Origin: Chloroflexota bacterium
Lineage (GTDB): Bacteria > Chloroflexota > Anaerolineae > JAAYZQ01
Length of the DNA: 64,000 bases
Reading direction: 5' to 3'
Assembly: GCA_018606645.1 (NCBI GenBank)
Contig: JAGVRI010000008.1
Coordinates: 1 to 64,000, forward strand
How positions within the stretch are numbered: the first letter of the stretch is position 1; every line of letters starts with the position of its first letter. The position numbers were made by a program, and so were the translations under genes. Positions 16,678 through 25,496 of the stretch are shown here, one piece after another. Under the pieces are notes generated by a model that worked only from the letters and a program-made list of their open reading frames with translations, had not been told where the DNA came from and did not search any database.

Positions 16678-17568
16678 CTAACGTCGGACCAGCAACACCC
16701 CCAACAGGATGAGGGTCAGGCTAACCAGGATGGTAGAGGTCAGGGGTTCATCCAGGACCCATGCCCCCAGCAACAGACCAAATATCGGAATGATGTAGGT
16801 GACGGTGCTGACAAAAGTAGCGCCGGTCCGTCCGATGAGGCCATAATAGATTAGATAGGCTAAAACCGTTCCCAGAATGGTTAATCCGAGCCAGCTTGCC
16901 ACCGCCGGCAGAGAAGGCGCAAGATCGAACGGACGCTCGACCCACAGGCTGATGGGCACGGTCAGCACGGCTCCCATCGTCAGCTGTCCTGTCGTCGAGA
17001 TCAGGGGAGGTTGCTCCTGGAGCCGTCTGCGGGCGAAGATAGCCCCGCTTGCGTAACTCACCGAAGACCCCACGATCGCCAACTGACCCCACAGATTGGC
17101 ATGCAGACCCTCGCGCAGATCGGCGAGCGCCAGAATCCCTACCCCCACAAAGCCGATCACGATCCCCAGGACCCGGAGCCACGACAGACGCTCATCACGG
17201 GTAAGAAAATGGGCCAGGATCACGGTAAAGAGCGGCATCGTTGCCTGCAGCAGAGCAGCCAGCCCACTGGAGATATGCTGTTCACCCCAGACCACGAGAG
17301 AATAGGGAAGCACGCCGTTCAAAAGGCCCATGATGGTGTATGCTCCCCACATCCTTCGACTCCGGGGCATGCGCTGACCAGAGATCAGCAGCAACCCCCA
17401 CAGCAGCACGGATCCCAGGACCAACCGCGCCGCCACCAACGTCAAGGGCGGCACCTCGCTCACCGCTACCTTGATAAACAGATAGGAAGACCCCCACAGC
17501 GCACCCAACACAAAAAGCCAGACAAGGTCCAGGGAATGTCTTCCGCTCACGTGAGCATGATGTCCCAT
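16678..17568 (-). CDS. EamA/DMT-family transporter
   Basis: The 296-residue protein has ten predicted helices in two EamA repeats. The first begins around VWLFVLGALWGSSYLFIKVAV, and the second ends with YIIPIFGLLLGAWVLDEPLTSTILVSLTLILLGV, a typical EamA ending. These proteins export amino acids and metabolites, and the substrate here is unknown. It has its own promoter and probably drives the ABC exporter gene downstream. Confidence 0.88.
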   Translation of the reverse strand: MGHHAHVSGRHSLDLVWLFVLGALWGSSYLFIKVAVSEVPPLTLVAARLVLGSVLLWGLLLISGQRMPRSRRMWGAYTIMGLLNGVLPYSLVVWGEQHISSGLAALLQATMPLFTVILAHFLTRDERLSWLRVLGIVIGFVGVGILALADLREGLHANLWGQLAIVGSSVSYASGAIFARRRLQEQPPLISTTGQLTMGAVLTVPISLWVERPFDLAPSLPAVASWLGLTILGTVLAYLIYYGLIGRTGATFVSTVTYIIPIFGLLLGAWVLDEPLTSTILVSLTLILLGVLLVRR

Positions 17569-17607
17569 ATTATCTTCGATCCAGGTTGATCTGCGGAAAC
17601 CTTCGCC

Positions 17608-17636
17608 ATTATACTACGGCCGCCTGCAAAGTACAA
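17608..17636 (-). promoter_or_regulatory. Sigma70-type promoter of EamA gene
   Basis: On the minus strand TTGTAC (17636-17631) and perfect TATAAT (17613-17608) are 17 bases apart, about 40 bases before the EamA start codon. Confidence 0.8.
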
Positions 17637-17700
17637 TGTAACGGATAGGCAAGTCCGTACGGCCGCTGCCAAGTAGATTGACAGGCCCGCTGAGCTTTTG

Positions 17701-17751
17701 CGGAACGGCCCAGGAGCGCAAGCGTTAGCTGGGCTCCGTGATTCCGTTCCG
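17701..17751. repeat. Inverted repeat next to IS target site
   Basis: The 8-base arms CGGAACGG (17701-17708) and CCGTTCCG (17744-17751) flank a GC-rich core that has a GGAGC/GGCTCC inner pairing. The right arm ends at the first base before the IS target duplication. It may be the original transcription terminator of the hydrolase gene on the minus strand or a structural hot spot for the insertion. Confidence 0.45.
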
Positions 17752-17759
17752 GCCAAAGC

Positions 17760-18984
17760 CTAATGTCACTAAGATTTGCTCTTTCACAATTTCATCTAAG
17801 TGGCGGCGCCACTTGCACATCCGCCCGTTTTCAGGCATAGTGGGCGCTATGTCAAGACAACTCGCTCGGCCATCCGTTCGCCCCACCGAGGCGGACGCTC
17901 AGGCACTGCTTCCCATCTACCAAGAATGGCTGCCGCTGCCCCTCATCCACCGACTGTTCCAAGACACCGGCTACCGGTTTTACCAGCGGGTCTTGCCCCC
18001 GCTGCTCGTGTTGTGGGGGTTTATCTTCCAGCGACTCAACCCCGACCACACCTGCGATGCCGCTCGGAGTTATCTCTCCAGCGATGCCGTCCACAAACGC
18101 TTCGATTTGACCTGTTCAGTGGCGTGGCCAACGGGGTGTCCGAAGGACCTTACCGCACCGCTGAACACCCCTTGGCCGTTGACTTGATCCGCCGCTTAGG
18201 TCCGGGCTACCTGCACATTGGGGACCGCAATTTCGGCGTGTATCATCTGGTGCAAGCCATCACCGCCGTCCACAGTGCCGCCTTGCTGCGCCTGAAAATC
18301 ACCCAAGCCAAACGCTTAGCGGGTCAGCCATTGCGCTCCGGGCTGGATGGGGATGTGCTCTGGTCGCCCTCGCCCTTCGATAGGTGCGAAGCCGATGGAG
18401 CGGCTCCACCCATCGCCGGACGATTGATCTATGTGCAGTTGGAACGGAACGACTTTCGCCCGATCGACTTGTACCTGTTCACGACCCTCACCGATCGCAC
18501 CGCCTTTCCCCTCCAAGAACTGGTCACCCTGTACGACCAGCGGTGGAACGTCGAACTGGACTTGCGGCATGTGAAAACCACCTTGCAGATGGAGCAGTTG
18601 GACGGTCAATCGGTGGACATCGTGCGCAAGGAACTGGTCTTGGGCTTGACCGCCTCTCATCTGCTGCGCGGTTTGATGGGGGTGGCCGCCATTCGGGCGC
18701 ACCGCTGGCCGCTGGAACTCAGTCTCGCCCAATGCTGGCGACGCAACGCGGATGCCTGTCGGAGTCTATCGCCCGCGGCCTCCCCCGCCGAAGTGGAGCA
18801 CGTGGTAGACCGGCTCCTCATCCGTCTCGGACGCTGTGTCTTACCCAAACGGAAACGCCAGCGTTTCGAGCCACGCGCCGTGTGGGGACGCCCCCGCGTC
18901 TATCCCACGCTCAAAGGCTCACGCGAACAGGCTCGTCAAGCTTGGATGGAATTGTTAACGAACAAGAAATCTTAGTGACATTGG
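17760..18984 (+). mobile_element. Degenerate IS4-family insertion sequence with intact ends
   Basis: The 1225-base element is bounded by 18-base terminal inverted repeats that differ at one base. The left end is C-TAATGTCACTAAGATTT (17760-17777) and the right end (18967-18984) reads the same on the complement with CC at the start. The flanks GCCAAAGC (17752-17759) and GCTAAAGC (18985-18992) look like an 8-base target duplication with one substitution. The single transposase reading frame is broken, so the element could move only with help in trans. It lies exactly at the 3' end of the hydrolase gene on the other strand. Confidence 0.85.
17849..18975 (+). pseudogene. IS4-family transposase, frameshifted and internally deleted
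   Basis: The first part (ATG 17849 to about 18110) encodes the N-terminal region starting MSRQLARPSVRPTEADAQ and ending near SSDAVHKRFDL. The frame then changes, and the rest reads on from about 18115 (segments GPYRTAEHPLAVDLI, LHIGDRNFGVYHLV) to 18975. The second catalytic Asp (IGDRNF) and the Y-R-E-K block YDQRWNVELDLRHVK, with the catalytic Glu, are present. The region that should contain the first catalytic Asp is missing, which implies a deletion of perhaps a few hundred bases as well as a frameshift. Confidence 0.85.
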
Positions 18985-19946
18985 GCTAAAGCGTCGACTC
19001 CCGGGAATTGGGCGATGGATGGGTCCAGCGGGCGGGGATCGAACCTGGCGATTTGCCCCTGCGATTTCAGAGCGGCGTCAAAGAAGTCGATCACCTGGGG
19101 GGCGAGCTGGTCCAACGCCGGGCTGCGGATGCTGCTGTGAGTAGCTCCTTGTACGAACCAGAGAAGTTTCGGCTGTCTGGCGGCGGCAAACAGGCGAACC
19201 ACCTGATCCGGGGAGATGCGTTGATCGGCGGTGCCATGGATGACCAGCAGCGGACGGGGGGCGATCTGATCGATGACGTCAATGGGGCAGATGTCGTCCC
19301 GGTCAAAACCGTTCCTTTTTTCGGCGACCCAAAGCGCCCAGTTCAGAAGCAGAGGGGGCACAAACGGCGGTCGGTTGGCGTTCCACACTTCCGCAATGCA
19401 GGTGAAGGGAGCGACTGCGGTCACCGCGCCGATGCGGGGATTGCGCGCCGCGCTCAGAATGGCAGCGACAGCGCCGGCCGAATGGCCAATGACTCCCATA
19501 CGCCGAACGCCTTTGACCTCGGACAGGAAGCGCACCGCTGCATCGAGGTCATGGCTTTCGGCGCTGCCATAGGTAAAGAAACCTCGCCGCCCATCGCTGC
19601 GGCCGTGACCGCGATAACTGAAAAGCAATACGTGGTAGCCGGCTCCATGAAAGTCCGGCACGAGCGAGAGGCCGGAACGTTGATCATGACGGGTGGCTGG
19701 CGCATACACAATGGCGGGGGCATCCGCTGCTTGGGCGGGGATGAACCAGCCGCGCAACGTCAACCCGTCCGATGTGGGGAACGAGACCTCCTCATACGGC
19801 ATGTCCAGTCCAATTACGGACCTGGCTGCTGCGACGGGAAAAGGCGGGGGCAGGGTCGCGATCATCTCTCCCACGACGGGGGCCACCAGGGTAAAGAAGG
19901 AGGCGCTGGCCAGAACGCCGGCGGCAATCTTCAGAATCTTGAGCAT
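18972..19946 (-). CDS. Secreted or membrane-anchored alpha/beta hydrolase
   Basis: This is a 324-residue alpha/beta-hydrolase with an N-terminal hydrophobic signal or anchor (residues 5-30). The oxyanion-loop region SYRGHGRSDG, nucleophile elbow GHSAGA, acid-region strand LLVIHGTADQ and catalytic His in GATHSS are all present, so the active site is complete. ATG at 19946 has AGGAG 5 bases upstream. The last residues and the stop codon are supplied by the right end of the IS element, so the native C-terminus has been altered. Removing the IS and one target copy would leave an open frame for about 65 more codons, to 17547. Confidence 0.85.
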   Translation of the reverse strand: MLKILKIAAGVLASASFFTLVAPVVGEMIATLPPPFPVAAARSVIGLDMPYEEVSFPTSDGLTLRGWFIPAQAADAPAIVYAPATRHDQRSGLSLVPDFHGAGYHVLLFSYRGHGRSDGRRGFFTYGSAESHDLDAAVRFLSEVKGVRRMGVIGHSAGAVAAILSAARNPRIGAVTAVAPFTCIAEVWNANRPPFVPPLLLNWALWVAEKRNGFDRDDICPIDVIDQIAPRPLLVIHGTADQRISPDQVVRLFAAARQPKLLWFVQGATHSSIRSPALDQLAPQVIDFFDAALKSQGQIARFDPRPLDPSIAQFPGVDALAQCH

Positions 19947-20310
19947 ATTCTCCTACCTGTCACGCGAACCAGCTTCGCGGGCAGGCAGGCAGTACGCACC
20001 AAAACCACCCAACGAGGCAAGCACACGCAGATTCTAGATTCGTCTGATAACTGAATATAGCATCTCGATGGACAGAAATGCCGGGGACCGATTCTGCCAT
20101 GACCCAGGCATTTTGTCAAATTGGCTCGCGTGAGCGGCAGAGTCCTCTTTGCAGACTGAGACGACTCGAACCCCTGCAGAAAGATAGTTGCCTTCCTGGT
20201 CTCGATATGGTAGAATCAAAACCGGTTCAGATCGTTCCATATGAGTCGGAGTGGCGCCATCAGCCGCAAGGTCCATCGCGAGGTGATGAGGCCCATCCTG
20301 GGCGAAACAG
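19947..20310. other. Divergent intergenic region
   Basis: These 364 bases separate the hydrolase (leftward) and the anion permease (rightward). A promoter for the permease lies at 20188-20216. A 98-codon open frame on the minus strand (20034-20330) overlaps that promoter, has no recognisable domain and lacks good support. The hydrolase promoter was not clearly found, though TATATT and TAGAAT hexamers occur near 20040-20065 on the minus strand. Confidence 0.5.
20188..20216 (+). promoter_or_regulatory. Sigma70-type promoter of anion permease operon
   Basis: TTGCCT (20188-20193) and TAGAAT (20211-20216) are 17 bases apart. Transcription would start near 20223, giving a leader of about 88 bases before the permease start. 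Confidence 0.7.
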
Positions 20311-21648
20311 ATGAATGAAACAGTTCCCATGAACTACGATCCTTCCTTCTTCATCACACTAGGTATCTTTTTGCTGGTTCTGCTGGCCATCGGGTTCCGC
20401 TGGGTGCACGAGACGGCGGCTGTGCTCTCGGGCGCGGTTGCCATCTGGCTGGTCCACTATGTGGGCGGTACGTTCTTCCCTTCTCTGCATATCATCGGCT
20501 TTGACGAGGCCATGGCCTTTGTGGACTGGAATGTCATCTTTTTGGTCTTGGGGATGATGATCTTTATGGCCATGTTCAGTGAAACCGGCTTTCTTCACTG
20601 GCTGGCCTACCGTGCCTTTCGCCTGACGCGGGGCAATGCCTGGCTCCTTGGACTGGCCTTGATCCTGCTCACCGGAGTGACCTCCAGCTTTCTCAACAAC
20701 GTAACTGCCATGCTCCTGTTGATCCCGCTGACGATTCAGATCGCCGAGACGGTCGGGCTGGATCCGTTGGCCTATGTCATTCCTGAGGTGCTAGCGGCAA
20801 ACATTGGCGGAGCGGCGACCCTGATCGGTGACCCGCCTAGCACGATCGTCGGCCTGCATCTCGGGCTGGGGTTTCTGGAGTATGCGATCCAGGCTGCCCC
20901 AGTGGTGGTGATCTCAATGCTCCTCCTCCTCGGCGCATCGGCCTGGTTATACCGCCGCGAGATAGCGGGCGCCAGGAAGCGCTATTCAGCGGCCCTTATC
21001 CGCCAACTGGAGAGTGGCGCACAGATCATGGACCCTTCTCTGTTGCGCAAAGCCGGTATTGTTGGGGTAGTGACGCTGTTTCTGTTTTTTGTGGCGGAAT
21101 TCTTTGGACTGCCAGCGAGTGTGGTGGCTCTGACCGGCGCCACGTGGTTGATTATCTGGGTGCGACCCGATATGTACCGCATGTTGCGGGAGGTAGACTG
21201 GACGACCTTGGTCTTTTTCATCGGCATCTTTGTGCTGGTGGGAGGGGTTAAACAGGCCGGGATTATCCACTGGGTGGTCCAAATTGTGGACCGGCTTGCC
21301 GGCAGCAGCCTGGACCGGGCGATGGTCTTTACTGTCTGGCTCTCCGGTCTGGTGTCAGGGGTGATCGACAATATTCCTTTTACCGTGGCTGCCCTGCCCG
21401 TGGTGGACCTGCTCAACCAGGCGCTCCCGGCGGCGCAAGGGAACCCGGTGCTCTACTGGGCGCTCATCTTTGGTGCCGATTTTGGAGGAAATCTGACCTA
21501 CGTGGGAGGGGCGGCGAACATCGTGGCCGTCGGCCTGTTGAGCCAGGCCGGCTACCGGGTCAGCTTTGGCCGCTTTATGCGCGACGGCGCGTTGGTGGTG
21601 GTAACCACATTATTGGTGGTTACCCTCTGGTTGTGGATCCGATATTAG
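20311..21648 (+). CDS. ArsB/CitM/NhaD-type ion transporter (SLC13 permease family)
   Basis: The 445-residue protein has about 11-12 membrane helices with two re-entrant family motifs: SSFLNNVTAMLLLIPLT in the first half and SGVIDNIPFTVAALPVV in the second. ANIGGAATLIGDPPSTI and GADFGGNLTYVGGAANIV are also characteristic of ArsB/NhaD-like exchangers. It could be a Na+/H+ antiporter or an anion permease. The Usp, KefB-like and PII-like neighbours favour an ion-homeostasis role. ATG at 20311 or 20329 are both possible. Confidence 0.85.
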   Translation: MNETVPMNYDPSFFITLGIFLLVLLAIGFRWVHETAAVLSGAVAIWLVHYVGGTFFPSLHIIGFDEAMAFVDWNVIFLVLGMMIFMAMFSETGFLHWLAYRAFRLTRGNAWLLGLALILLTGVTSSFLNNVTAMLLLIPLTIQIAETVGLDPLAYVIPEVLAANIGGAATLIGDPPSTIVGLHLGLGFLEYAIQAAPVVVISMLLLLGASAWLYRREIAGARKRYSAALIRQLESGAQIMDPSLLRKAGIVGVVTLFLFFVAEFFGLPASVVALTGATWLIIWVRPDMYRMLREVDWTTLVFFIGIFVLVGGVKQAGIIHWVVQIVDRLAGSSLDRAMVFTVWLSGLVSGVIDNIPFTVAALPVVDLLNQALPAAQGNPVLYWALIFGADFGGNLTYVGGAANIVAVGLLSQAGYRVSFGRFMRDGALVVVTTLLVVTLWLWIRY

Positions 21649-21663
21649 GGAGAGTAGGGCGAG

Positions 21664-22092
21664 ATGGGCACGATCCTGTGTGCGACGCGAGGCGGTGTAG
21701 ATAGTCAACCAACTCAACGGCGAGCGATCTCCCTGGCGCAGGAGCGAGGAAATCGATTGGTGTTTCTCTATGTGGTGGATACCACCTTCTTGAATACGGT
21801 TGCGGCCCCCCTGGTGGTGGATGTGGCCTCACAGTTGCGTCAAATGGGGCAGTTTCAACTGGCGATGGCTCAGGAACAGGCAGCCGAGCAGGAAATTGAG
21901 GCCGAAATCGTTATTCGCCAAGGGCCGCTGCGGACTGAGCTGATACAGGTCGCTCAGGAGGTCCAGGCCTCGCTCATTGTGTTGGGGTATCCCAAGGGGG
22001 AAGAAGCGCGGTTTGATGAGGGCGATTTCCAGAATTTCATCGGTGAACTCACGGCCAAGACAGGGGCAGAGGTTGTGATCGTTGAATCATAA
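21664..22092 (+). CDS. Universal stress protein family (UspA-like)
   Basis: This is a 142-residue Usp-fold protein. The N-terminal strand MGTILCATRGGVDS and the VVIVES C-terminal strand are typical. The usual ATP-binding G-2x-G-9x-G(S/T) block is degenerate (LGYPKGEEARFDEGDFQNF), so it may not bind ATP. It sits 15 bases after the permease and before the antiporter, suggesting it is a regulatory partner of these transporters. Confidence 0.8.
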   Translation: MGTILCATRGGVDSQPTQRRAISLAQERGNRLVFLYVVDTTFLNTVAAPLVVDVASQLRQMGQFQLAMAQEQAAEQEIEAEIVIRQGPLRTELIQVAQEVQASLIVLGYPKGEEARFDEGDFQNFIGELTAKTGAEVVIVES

Positions 22093-22109
22093 TTCGCCAG
22101 AGGTCTAGA

Positions 22110-23327
22110 ATGGGTACACAACTGCTGCTTCAATTCACGTTGGCCCTGACCATGATCATCGTCGCCGCCAAGGCGGGCGGCTATCTGAGCACCCGACTGG
22201 GCCAACCGGCCGTGCTGGGTGAGCTGCTGATCGGTGTCGTCCTCGGTCCGACCGTGCTGGACATGATCCATTGGCCCTTGCTGGGTGGTGGGCATCTGGA
22301 GGAAGTGTTCCGTTTGCTGGCCCATCTCGGGGTGTTGTTGCTGATGTTCATCGCCGGTCTGGAGGTGGAGCTGGAAAGTATGTTCGAGACGGGACGACCT
22401 GCTATCCTGGCCGGCCTGTTGGGCGTGATCACGCCCGTTGGACTGGGTACACTGGCAGTGCTACCCTTTGGCTTTGGGGTGCCAGAAGCGCTGGCCATGG
22501 GTCTGGTGCTGGCGGCGACCAGCGTCAGCATCTCCGCCCAGACGCTGATGGAATTGGGGGTGTTGCGAAGTCGTGTAGGCATGACCCTGCTGGGGGCGGC
22601 AGTAGTCGATGATGTTCTGGCCATTCTGCTTTTCTCCATTTTTACGGCTCTAGTCCTGGGGGGTGGAGGTGGGGTGCTGGCTGTGATTTGGGTGTTGGTC
22701 AAGATGATTGCCTTCCTGGGGCTGGCGACGGCCTTGGGCATATGGGGTTTGTTCCGTCTGGGTGCTGTGGTCGATCGCCTGCCGATCAGCGAGGGACTGA
22801 TGGCTCTGGCGTTTGTCATTGCCTTATTGTACGCCTGGGCGGCGGAGGCATTGGGAGGCATGGCGGCTGTCACCGGTTCCTTCCTGGCCGGACTGCTGCT
22901 GGCCCGGACGCCGCTGCGCCGCTCTATCGATGAAGGAATGCATACCCTGGCCTATACCTGGTTGGTTCCGGTCTTTTTTGTGAGCATTGGACTGGGAGTG
23001 AATGCGCGGGGCCTGGAGATCGAGGACCTGTTCCTGGCTCTGACGGTACTGGTAGTCGCATTGGTTTCCAAGGTGTTGGGAGCGGGCCTGGGCGCCCGGC
23101 TGGGAGGTTTCTCTCTGCGCGAGGCGTCGCAATTAGGGGTGGGCATGGTTTCGCGAGGTGAAGTGGGGCTGATCATCGCAACAACCCTGATGGACGATGG
23201 GATCATGGACGATCGTGGGTTTGCAATGGTCGTGCTCATGGTATTGGTCACGACATTGCTGACTCCGATTATGCTTCGCGCCATGTTCTCCACTGCGCGC
23301 CCTCGCTTTCAGCCGGAGGAAAGCTGA
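22110..23327 (+). CDS. Cation:proton antiporter, CPA2/KefB-like membrane domain
   Basis: The 405-residue protein has about 12 helices. The N-terminal GQPAVLGELLIGVVLGPTVL, the VVDDVLAILLFS aspartate pair (ion-binding site) and SRGEVGLIIATTLM near the end are CPA2 hallmarks. It lacks the C-terminal TrkA-N domain found in KefB/KefC, so regulation may come from the adjacent Usp and PII-like proteins. Substrate Na+ or K+ versus H+ cannot be decided from sequence. Confidence 0.88.
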   Translation: MGTQLLLQFTLALTMIIVAAKAGGYLSTRLGQPAVLGELLIGVVLGPTVLDMIHWPLLGGGHLEEVFRLLAHLGVLLLMFIAGLEVELESMFETGRPAILAGLLGVITPVGLGTLAVLPFGFGVPEALAMGLVLAATSVSISAQTLMELGVLRSRVGMTLLGAAVVDDVLAILLFSIFTALVLGGGGGVLAVIWVLVKMIAFLGLATALGIWGLFRLGAVVDRLPISEGLMALAFVIALLYAWAAEALGGMAAVTGSFLAGLLLARTPLRRSIDEGMHTLAYTWLVPVFFVSIGLGVNARGLEIEDLFLALTVLVVALVSKVLGAGLGARLGGFSLREASQLGVGMVSRGEVGLIIATTLMDDGIMDDRGFAMVVLMVLVTTLLTPIMLRAMFSTARPRFQPEES

Positions 23328-23348
23328 ATCCTTGAAAGGGAGGATGGG

Positions 23349-23708
23349 ATGTACCTGATCGTGTTTGTGCTGGATTGTATCGAACACTGTACCGATCTGC
23401 TGCGTGCCTGGGAAGAAGCTGGAGCGATGGGAGTGACTATTCTGGAAAGCACCGGCCTGGGTCGGCTGCGGACGGCCATGCGAGACGACCTGCCGCTGAT
23501 GCCTTCTCTGCGAGAGATGCTGGCCGGTCAAGAGATGCACCACCGCACCCTGTTCACGGTGGTGCCGGATGAAGAAACGGTGCAGCGGATCATCCGGGCG
23601 ACGGAACAGGTGGTGGGCAATCTGGAGCACCCCAACACCGGGTTCTTGTTCACTGTGCCGGTGAGTCAGGCGTTGGGGCTACGGAAACCGGATCGTCGCC
23701 GGCGCTGA
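23349..23708 (+). CDS. PII-like signalling protein
   Basis: This 119-residue protein has a ferredoxin-like PII/CutA pattern. The beta1 strand MYLIVFVLDCIEHCTDLLRAWEEAG is followed by VTILESTGLGRL, which corresponds to the GxG(R) lead into the T-loop, and ERTL-like MHHRTLFTVVPDEETVQRII. It lacks the classical uridylylated Tyr. Such proteins often regulate a linked transporter through nucleotide binding, consistent with its place 21 bases after the antiporter. Confidence 0.7.
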   Translation: MYLIVFVLDCIEHCTDLLRAWEEAGAMGVTILESTGLGRLRTAMRDDLPLMPSLREMLAGQEMHHRTLFTVVPDEETVQRIIRATEQVVGNLEHPNTGFLFTVPVSQALGLRKPDRRRR

Positions 23709-23793
23709 TGCCAGGAAGGAGCCTGGCCCTCTTTTCCGCTCGTGGCGAATGCGGTGTGCGGCAGAGGTAAACGACTCCTCGGCGGGGCAAGAC

Positions 23794-25452
23794 ATGTCAG
23801 ACCAGAAGCAAAAGACGGTGGTAGCGGGGGCTCTGGGCGAGTGTGTCCACGTGGCCGGGGTCATCCATTTCCTGCGCTTGGCCCAGGCGGCCGGCTGGCG
23901 GACGGTATTTCTGGGTCCGGCCGTGCCGGTGGAGCAGTTTGTGGCGGCTGCTGTCCGCGAGGGAGCGGACCTGGTCGGGGTGTCGTATCGTCTGACCCCG
24001 GAGACCGGGGAACTTCTGCTTGGTGAGTTTGCCGAAGCGGCCGATGAATTGCATGCGGCTGGGGTCCGTTTCGCCTTTGGCGGCACCCCGCCACTGGCCG
24101 AGCGAGCGCGCGCCCTCGGTTTTTTTGAGCGCTGCTTCGACGGAAGTGAGCCGGTCGAGGCGGTGGTGGCTTACCTCAAAGGACGGGACCATACCGTGCC
24201 GACTGAGGCAGACTATCCCCAGACAACCGTGGAGCGTATCCTCTGGAAAGCGCCGTTCCCACTTTTGCGCCACCATTTCGGTCTCCCCACGGTCGAGGCT
24301 ACCCGGCAGGGGATTGAACGGATTGCCGAGGCGCGGGTGCTGGATGTGATTTCGTTGGGGATCGATCAGGAGGCCCAGTCCAATTTTTACCATCCGGAAC
24401 GGCAGGACCCCCGCCGGATCGGGGCGGGGGGCGTCCCAGTGCGAACACCCGATGACTATCGCGCGCTCTATGCTGCCAGCCGACGGGGGAACTATCCCCT
24501 GCTACGCACCTATTCGGGCACCGACGACTTTATCCGGCTGGCCGAAATGTACGTCGAGACGATCCATATTGCCTGGTGCGCCATCCCCATCTTCTGGTTT
24601 AACCAGATGGACGGCCGTGGCCCCTGGGATCTGGAAGGTTCTATCCGCGAACACCAGCGGTTGATGGCCTGGTATGGGGAGCAGGATATCCCAGTGGAGC
24701 TGAACGAACCGCACCACTGGGGGATGCGCGACGCGCCCGATGTGGTCTTTGTCGTATCGGCCTATCTGTCCGCGTATAACGCGCGGGCCTTTGGGGTGGG
24801 CGACTATATTGCTCAGTTGATGTTCAATAGCCCTCCGGCCCTTTCGGAGCGCATGGACCTGGCCAAAATGCTGGCCATTCTGGAGATGATCGCTCCCTTG
24901 ACCGGGCCGGACTTTTGCATCTGGCGCCAGACACGTACTGGCTTGCTCAGTTACCCGTTGGACCTGGATGCCGCCCGTGCCCATCTGGCGGCCAGCGTAT
25001 ACTTGCAGATGGCCCTGCGACCGCACATTGTCCATGTGGTCGGTCACACCGAGGCTCATCACGCTGCCACTGCCGACGACGTAATCGAGGCCTGCAAGCT
25101 GGCCCGCCGGGCCATTGAGAACGCTCTGGCTGGCCAGCCTGACATGACCGCCGACGCGGCTATTCAGGAGCGTGCTGCCGAACTGGTCCGCGAGGCTCAG
25201 GTGACTCTGGCCGCGATCCGCGCCCTGGCCGATCCGGGCGTGCCTGACCCGCTCATCGATCCGGCTACCTTAGCCCGGGCGGTCACGAGCGGGCTGCTGG
25301 ATGCTCCCCATCTGCGGAACAACTCCTTTGCACGGGGCCAGATTGTCACCCGCATTGACCCGCGCGGCGCCTGTGTGGCGGTGGACCCTACCGACGGGCG
25401 GCCGCTGAGCGAAGAGGAACGGATTGCCCGGCTGGGCATTCCCCTGGTTTGA
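23794..25452 (+). CDS. Cobalamin-binding mutase-like protein (B12 domain fused to barrel-like domain)
   Basis: The 552-residue protein has an N-terminal B12-binding Rossmann domain with the His-on fingerprint: CVHVAG (His19, in place of DxHxxG), then SYRL 42 residues later, then FGG 29 residues after that. This spacing matches adenosylcobalamin mutases such as glutamate mutase MutS. The remaining approximately 400 residues (with NEPHHWGMRDAPD and HVVGHTEAHHAATADD) look like a catalytic barrel related to methylaspartate-mutase epsilon or aminomutase large subunits, but I cannot assign a substrate. The start at 23794 is preferred because upstream codons precede the fold without a ribosome site. 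The next two genes follow closely. Confidence 0.7.
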   Translation: MSDQKQKTVVAGALGECVHVAGVIHFLRLAQAAGWRTVFLGPAVPVEQFVAAAVREGADLVGVSYRLTPETGELLLGEFAEAADELHAAGVRFAFGGTPPLAERARALGFFERCFDGSEPVEAVVAYLKGRDHTVPTEADYPQTTVERILWKAPFPLLRHHFGLPTVEATRQGIERIAEARVLDVISLGIDQEAQSNFYHPERQDPRRIGAGGVPVRTPDDYRALYAASRRGNYPLLRTYSGTDDFIRLAEMYVETIHIAWCAIPIFWFNQMDGRGPWDLEGSIREHQRLMAWYGEQDIPVELNEPHHWGMRDAPDVVFVVSAYLSAYNARAFGVGDYIAQLMFNSPPALSERMDLAKMLAILEMIAPLTGPDFCIWRQTRTGLLSYPLDLDAARAHLAASVYLQMALRPHIVHVVGHTEAHHAATADDVIEACKLARRAIENALAGQPDMTADAAIQERAAELVREAQVTLAAIRALADPGVPDPLIDPATLARAVTSGLLDAPHLRNNSFARGQIVTRIDPRGACVAVDPTDGRPLSEEERIARLGIPLV

Positions 25453-25496
25453 GACCAGGATGGTCTGGATGGAAAGACGGTTGGAACAGGAGAAAG

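Noticed and set aside
17547-17756. 69-codon frame on the minus strand left of the IS
   Set aside because: It is not called as a gene because it overlaps the EamA promoter. It may be the former 3' end of the hydrolase gene, noted in the findings.
20034-20330. 98-codon minus-strand frame in the divergent region
   Set aside because: It has no recognisable domain and it overlaps the promoter and start of the anion permease.
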